Positions 15,601-19,416 of a stretch of 19,416 bases of DNA are shown piece after piece; positions within the stretch are counted from its first letter, which is position 1, and each line of letters begins with the position of its first letter. Source of the DNA: JBGQAS01 sp964498605 (GTDB taxonomy: Bacteria; Chloroflexota; Anaerolineae; Anaerolineales; Anaerolineaceae); the NCBI GenBank assembly GCA_964498605.1, contig CAZCHK010000042.1:1-19416 (forward strand), given 5' to 3'. The notes under the pieces are model-generated. The model did no database searches and had not been told where the DNA came from. It was given only the letters and a program-made list of their open reading frames with translations. Position numbers and translations under genes: made by a program.

Positions 15601-17250
15601 TTATCCCCAGGACGGGGTCTGGTATTCACCCCAGGTATTCCGCAGGATTCCGCAGATCTCTCCGAGAGTCATGTCATTTTCGACACAGACCACGAACAAT
15701 GGGAGCAGGTTCTCTTTGCTTCTGGCAGCCCGATCTACCTGTTCGCGCAATTCATTAACCTTTGGCTCGTCACGCTGACCGCGCAATCCCGCCAGGCGAG
15801 ACCTCTGATTCTGTTCGATTGCCGGGTCAACGCGCAACTTCTCCAACTGCATGTCCTCGCTGATCTCAAACTGGTTCACGCCGACCACCACCTGGTCCCC
15901 GGATTCGATCGCCTTTTGATAGCGATAGGCTGATTCCTGTATCTCCCGCTGCATGAATCCTTTTTCGATGGATGCCAGCGCGCCGCCCATCTCATCGATC
16001 TTTTGAATGTACTCTCTGGCCCGCCGGCAAATTTCGTCGGTCAGGAATTCGACGGCATAAGCACCGCCCAGCGGGTCCACCGTGTCCGCGACGCCGCTTT
16101 CATACCCAATGATCTGCTGCGTGCGCAGCGCGATGCGGACTGATTTTTCGGTGGGCAGCCACAATGCCTCATCCATGCTGTTGGTATGCAGAGATTGCGT
16201 GCCGCCCAGCACCGCTGCCAGCGCCTGGATGGTTACCCTGACAATGTTGTTTTCCGGCTGTTGAGCCGTGAGCGTGGATCCACCGGTCTGGGTGTGGAAA
16301 CGCAGCATCCAGTTTCTGGGATCCTTGGCACCGAACCTTTCCTTCATGATCTGCGCCCACAGCCTGCGCGCCGCGCGGAACTTGGCAACCTCTTCCAGGA
16401 AATTATTATGCGCTGCAAAGAAAAAGGATAACTGTGAAGCGAACGCATCCACTTCCAATCCCGATTGTATTGCCGCATCAACATACGCGATCGCGTCGGC
16501 AAGTGTAAAGGCGACTTCCTGCGCTGCTGTGGAACCTGCTTCTCGGATATGATACCCGGATATGCTGATGGTATTCCAGTTGGGAACCTCCTTCTCGCAA
16601 TATTGGAAAATGTCCGTGATCAACCGCAGGGATGGCTTGGGCGGAAAAATATACGTTCCCCTGGCGACATACTCTTTCAGGATGTCATTCTGGATCGTGC
16701 CTCGCAGCTGCCTGGCCTCCACGCCCTGCCGCTTGGCCACAGCAATATACATCGCCAGAAGAACTGCCGCCGGTGCGTTGATCGTCATGCTCGTCGATAC
16801 CTTATCCAAAGGGATCTGGTCAAAAAGCGTTTCCATGTCCCCAAGAGATGAAATCGATACTCCAACTTTTCCAACCTCGCCAAGCGCCATGGGATCATCC
16901 GCGTCGTACCCGATCTGCGTTGGAAGATCGAATGCCACGGACAGGCCGGTCTGCCCCTGCTGCAACAAATAACGGTAACGCTTATTGCTCTCTTCAGCTG
17001 AAGCGTAACCAGCGTATTGGCGCATGGTCCACAGTCTTCCCCTGTACATGGTTGGCTGTACGCCGCGGGTGAATGGGTATTCGCCCGGAAAACCCAGCTT
17101 ATCCAGGTAATCATCTCCAGCTGGAAGAGCGACTCGTGGCAGCTCGATGCCAGAAGGGGATACAAATTTTTGTTTTCTCTCTGAAAACTTCTTTAGAGAA
17201 GGATTTAGAATCCCATCTTCCCACTGCTTCTTCCTTTTTTCAAGATCCAT
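15601..17250 (-). CDS. Methylmalonyl-CoA mutase, catalytic (large) subunit without B12 domain
   Basis: Catalytic TIM-barrel subunit of the B12-dependent isomerase of (R)-methylmalonyl-CoA and succinyl-CoA. The 549 residues cover only the barrel; the cobalamin-binding domain must come from a separate small subunit not seen here. Residues that define methylmalonyl-CoA specificity are present with a constant offset of 10 from the Propionibacterium enzyme: Tyr79 (RQYAGY), Arg197 (VARGTY), Tyr233 and His234 (SGYHIREAG). This argues against isobutyryl- or ethylmalonyl-CoA mutase. The ATG chosen has AAAGGAC seven bases upstream; a codon 10 residues earlier lies inside the leader. It is followed by the epimerase gene and preceded by its own good promoter. 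Confidence 0.93.
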   Translation of the reverse strand: MDLEKRKKQWEDGILNPSLKKFSERKQKFVSPSGIELPRVALPAGDDYLDKLGFPGEYPFTRGVQPTMYRGRLWTMRQYAGYASAEESNKRYRYLLQQGQTGLSVAFDLPTQIGYDADDPMALGEVGKVGVSISSLGDMETLFDQIPLDKVSTSMTINAPAAVLLAMYIAVAKRQGVEARQLRGTIQNDILKEYVARGTYIFPPKPSLRLITDIFQYCEKEVPNWNTISISGYHIREAGSTAAQEVAFTLADAIAYVDAAIQSGLEVDAFASQLSFFFAAHNNFLEEVAKFRAARRLWAQIMKERFGAKDPRNWMLRFHTQTGGSTLTAQQPENNIVRVTIQALAAVLGGTQSLHTNSMDEALWLPTEKSVRIALRTQQIIGYESGVADTVDPLGGAYAVEFLTDEICRRAREYIQKIDEMGGALASIEKGFMQREIQESAYRYQKAIESGDQVVVGVNQFEISEDMQLEKLRVDPAIEQNQRSRLAGLRGQRDEPKVNELREQVDRAARSKENLLPLFVVCVENDMTLGEICGILRNTWGEYQTPSWG

Positions 17251-17279
17251 GTTTTTGTCCTTTTTGCGTGATAGTCTCA

Positions 17280-17308
17280 AGTATACCTGCGGGAAAAATG
17301 GCTGGCAA
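17280..17308 (-). promoter_or_regulatory. Promoter of the mcm-mce operon
   Basis: On the minus strand TTGCCA (17303-17308) and TATACT (17280-17285) are separated by 17 bases, a strong sigma-70 match. The leader to the mutase ATG is about 23 bases and contains the AAAGGAC site. It is divergent from the rplI promoter. Confidence 0.7.
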
Positions 17309-17382
17309 TGGATGGAAATATCGGTTTATCAGGATTTTCCTCATGCGATTGCGGTGGAAGTTTCAATGAATCAAGATTTGTC

Positions 17383-17391
17383 TGGTATAAT
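17383..17391 (+). promoter_or_regulatory. rplI promoter (extended -10)
   Basis: TGGTATAAT is a perfect extended -10 element (TATAAT at 17386-17391). The -35 region is weak (TTTCAA-like sequence at a long spacing), as is usual for extended -10 promoters. The start near 17398 leaves a leader of about 50 bases. Confidence 0.65.
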
Positions 17392-17399
17392 CCTGCCGC

Positions 17400-17442
17400 T
17401 CGAGTGTTGTACCCTTCACTCGAAGTTCAATCCCAGAAAGGG
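17400..17442 (+). promoter_or_regulatory. rplI leader hairpin with potential pseudoknot over the ribosome binding site
   Basis: A 7-bp stem (17400-17406 with 17417-17423) carries a 10-base loop ending CCCTT (17412-17416). That loop is complementary to AAGGG (17438-17442), the ribosome binding site. A local CCC at 17432-17434 could also pair with the same GGG. Either pairing would hide the site. This is read from the sequence only. Confidence 0.45.
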
Positions 17443-17448
17443 CTAGAT

Positions 17449-18039
17449 ATGAAAATCCTATTGATCAAAGATGTGTACAAGTTGGGTCGCGCGGGGGATG
17501 TCAAAAAAGTCGCCGACGGCTACGGAAGAAACTATCTTCTTCCTCAGGGTTTCGCAGTTCTCGCAACCAGCGGGGCTTTGAAGCAGGTTGAGAGAATCCG
17601 CGCGAAAGCAGCCCAGACCCGCGAAGTTCTCAACACGGAGCTAAAAGGCGTCGCCGAACAAATCCAGGGCCTTGAACTTTCCTTCAGCAGCAAGGCGGGT
17701 GAAACGGGTAAGCTTTACGGCTCGATCACCACGCAGATGATCGCCGATGCCATCGCGAAAAAGGTAGGCGCAAAGATCGATCATCGTCAGGTCGAAAGCC
17801 AGCCAATCCGTAACGTGGGTGAATACAAAGCCAGGGTCCGCCTGACCATCGACCTTACCCCAGAGGTCAAGGTCACAGTTACCAAGGAAGGAGAAGCGGC
17901 CGAGGAGAAACCCGTTGAAAAAACGAAGCGAGCTCCGCGCGAAATCAAAAAGCAGCCAGCAGTAGAAAGCTCGCCAGAGCCTTCAGAAGAAAACACTCCT
18001 GAAGTGGCTGAAGGACCAGCTGAAGAAAAAGCCGTTTAA
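17449..18039 (+). CDS. rplI: 50S ribosomal protein L9 with extended acidic tail
   Basis: L9 binds 23S rRNA near the base of the L1 stalk. Residues 1-50 form the conserved N-domain (MKILLIKDVYKLGRAGDV, GYGRNYLLPQGFA), followed by the long helix and the C-domain with SKAGETGKLYGSIT and a closing VRLTIDLTPEVKVTV near residue 148. The usual length is about 150; this one has 196 residues, with a 45-residue low-complexity tail rich in Glu, Pro, Lys and Ala that is probably disordered. The start is confirmed by the MKILLI N-terminus and AAAGGG six bases upstream; it is not preceded by rpsF-ssb-rpsR, so it is transcribed alone. A strong terminator follows. Confidence 0.97.
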   Translation: MKILLIKDVYKLGRAGDVKKVADGYGRNYLLPQGFAVLATSGALKQVERIRAKAAQTREVLNTELKGVAEQIQGLELSFSSKAGETGKLYGSITTQMIADAIAKKVGAKIDHRQVESQPIRNVGEYKARVRLTIDLTPEVKVTVTKEGEAAEEKPVEKTKRAPREIKKQPAVESSPEPSEENTPEVAEGPAEEKAV

Positions 18040-18059
18040 ATCACCAATACACAAATTTC

Positions 18060-18091
18060 AAAACCGTTGACACAAGGCTGTCAACGGTTTT
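18060..18091 (+). terminator. rplI terminator
   Basis: A perfect 13-bp inverted repeat (18060-18072 with 18079-18091) with a 6-base loop, ending in TTTT and followed by an AT-rich stretch, lies 20 bases after the rplI stop codon. It should isolate rplI from the next gene. Confidence 0.88.
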
Positions 18092-18106
18092 GATTATTTA
18101 TTTTGA

Positions 18107-18112
18107 TACAAT
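18107..18112 (+). promoter_or_regulatory. Possible -10 box of the RodZ-like gene (leaderless)
   Basis: TACAAT ends six bases before the ATG, so transcription would begin at or next to the start codon. No purine-rich ribosome binding site exists between the upstream terminator and the ATG. The -35 region overlaps the terminator stem and is poor. Confidence 0.4.
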
Positions 18113-18118
18113 ACACCA

Positions 18119-19416
18119 ATGCAAAAATCAATCGGGCAGCAGCTATCGGCTGCCAGAAAACGAAAAAGAATTTCCCTGGCCAGCGTGGCTGAAGAGCTGT
18201 ATATCCGTGAAGAGATTCTCCTCCTCATGGAGCAGGATCGATTCGCAGAACTGCCTTCCATTGCACAGGCACGGGGTTTCCTCAGGCTCTACGCGGATTT
18301 CTTAAACCTGGACCGCGCCAGCCTATTGGATCAGTTGACACCGCTTGAACCGGATCCAGAGGAGAAAACACGCGCAGAACCCGAGGAAGCGGAAGAAGAG
18401 AGGGAATTATCAGGGATCAAGGAAACTGCCCATCAAATACTCAGAGGAATATTTGCAAAAAATGACAAGCCAGACGAAGCGGCTACCAAAGCGGAACGCG
18501 TCGCATCCAAACCGGTAATCGCGGAAGTAACCACTGTTTTTTCTGAACACGAAGCCGACGAAGCGGAAAAGGTCCTTGAGGAGATCGGAGCGGAGATACG
18601 CCAGAACCGCGAGACATTGGGTTTGACCTTAAAGGACCTGGAACAGGCCACGGCGATCAAGGTAAAACACCTGGAGTGGATCGAATCGGGAAAACTTGGT
18701 AACTTCTCCTCACCCATCCAGGCAAGAGGTTTGTTAAACAATTACGTTAAATACATGAGCATGGATGTTGACGCAATCATGCTGCGCTACGCCAATGCGA
18801 TGCTGGTCGATCGTCAGCAAGATTTAAAAACCAGCAGCGGTCCAAAAAAAAGGATACCCACAGGCAAATTTCTGACGGTACTTCAATATGTCTCTCCAAA
18901 TCTCATGATCGGGCTTTTTTTGATTATTTCTATGGCATGTTTACTGGTCTGGGGCATAGACCGCATGGCAAAGAGCTCCATGACTGACACAAGCGTCAGC
19001 GCTCCACCGATATCAGAGGTTCTACTATCCACCCAGGAATCAACGCAGGAGGTTATTTCCATCGGAGAAGCCACCGATATCGCACTGACAGAGGAAAGCA
19101 TATATGTCACGCCTGATGCCATCGCCACCTTCGACATGAATATCGCATCCCAGACACCCACTGAAGCTGGAAGATTGCAGATGAATGTTTCAGTCAACCA
19201 GCGCGCGTATCTACTGGTTATCACGGACGGTGTGGAAAAAGTGAACGGCAGAGTCAAAGCCGGCGACACTTTTCAACTTACAGCCGATCAAACGATCGAA
19301 CTGGCCACTGGGAACGCGGCAGCCATCAGCGTCGTGTACGGCCAGAACGATCTTGGGATCATGGGCAATCCAGGTGAAGCATTTCACCTGGTATTCTCAG
19401 TCAATGGTGCCTTCAC
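18119..19416 (+). CDS. RodZ-like membrane protein with two tandem HTH domains (partial)
   Basis: The first 432 residues of a protein cut by the right edge. Residues 1-70 are a RodZ-type Xre/Cro-like helix-turn-helix starting IGQQLSAARKRKRISL. A charged Glu/Lys-rich linker (about 75-150) leads to a second HTH (about 156-226) that aligns with the first without gaps, 14 of 51 residues identical, including QARGxL in both. One membrane segment (about 262-280, LMIGLFLIISMACLLVW) is followed by a Ser/Thr-rich stretch and a beta-rich C-terminal region from about 340 resembling the DUF4115 domain of RodZ-like proteins. The likely topology is N-in, C-out. RodZ links MreB to the cell wall machinery; whether this protein does so is unknown. 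No ribosome binding site precedes the ATG. Confidence 0.85.
   Translation, partial: MQKSIGQQLSAARKRKRISLASVAEELYIREEILLLMEQDRFAELPSIAQARGFLRLYADFLNLDRASLLDQLTPLEPDPEEKTRAEPEEAEEERELSGIKETAHQILRGIFAKNDKPDEAATKAERVASKPVIAEVTTVFSEHEADEAEKVLEEIGAEIRQNRETLGLTLKDLEQATAIKVKHLEWIESGKLGNFSSPIQARGLLNNYVKYMSMDVDAIMLRYANAMLVDRQQDLKTSSGPKKRIPTGKFLTVLQYVSPNLMIGLFLIISMACLLVWGIDRMAKSSMTDTSVSAPPISEVLLSTQESTQEVISIGEATDIALTEESIYVTPDAIATFDMNIASQTPTEAGRLQMNVSVNQRAYLLVITDGVEKVNGRVKAGDTFQLTADQTIELATGNAAAISVVYGQNDLGIMGNPGEAFHLVFSVNGAF

Noticed and set aside
15136..15933. Long plus-strand open frame of 265 codons across the epimerase and mutase genes
   Set aside because: It is antisense to two well-supported genes with clear catalytic motifs, has no recognisable domain and no ribosome binding site.

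Overview
The window reads as ordinary, densely packed chromosome of an anaerobic heterotrophic bacterium. The gene set suggests Chloroflexota, probably class Anaerolineae: a BMP-type lipoprotein transporter, a B12-dependent methylmalonyl-CoA mutase with its epimerase, L9 followed by a membrane-anchored RodZ-like HTH protein, and mostly strong GGAG-type ribosome binding sites. The taxonomic call is inference; no rRNA or other marker is present. No insertion sequences, CRISPR arrays, tRNAs or rRNAs were seen, and no stretch longer than 200 bases lacks a gene.

Region 1 (1-9856, all minus strand) is a purine-base catabolism locus. In transcription order it holds an 8-oxoguanine deaminase-type amidohydrolase, adenine deaminase, a GntR/UTRA regulator, a YgeY-like M20 hydrolase, a YgeW-like carbamoyltransferase and a carbamate kinase. 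A rho-independent terminator follows. Downstream are a BMP-family (purine nucleoside-type) binding lipoprotein with its own promoter, another terminator, and the ATPase of the same ABC transporter, which runs off the left edge. ygeW, ygeY and the carbamate kinase yqeA are co-clustered in E. coli and are part of the gene set linked to anaerobic purine and urate breakdown. The inferred logic is import, deamination, ring breakdown by enzymes not in this window, release of carbamoyl phosphate, and ATP from carbamate kinase. The operon promoter (about 9810-9838) has a perfect -35 box and is flanked by two TTGTCAGACA-type palindromes, plausible sites for the encoded GntR protein. A terminator-like hairpin lies in the leader, between the promoter and the first gene.

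Region 2 (9857-12139) holds divergent folD (one-carbon metabolism) and a UDP-glucose dehydrogenase. Region 3 (12176-17250, minus) holds uvrA and an mcm-mce operon; the mcm-mce terminator overlaps the uvrA promoter. Region 4 (17386-19416, plus) holds rplI, with an unusual acidic tail and a leader that could hide its ribosome binding site. After a strong terminator comes a RodZ-like protein with two HTH domains and one membrane segment, cut by the right edge and probably translated from a leaderless mRNA.
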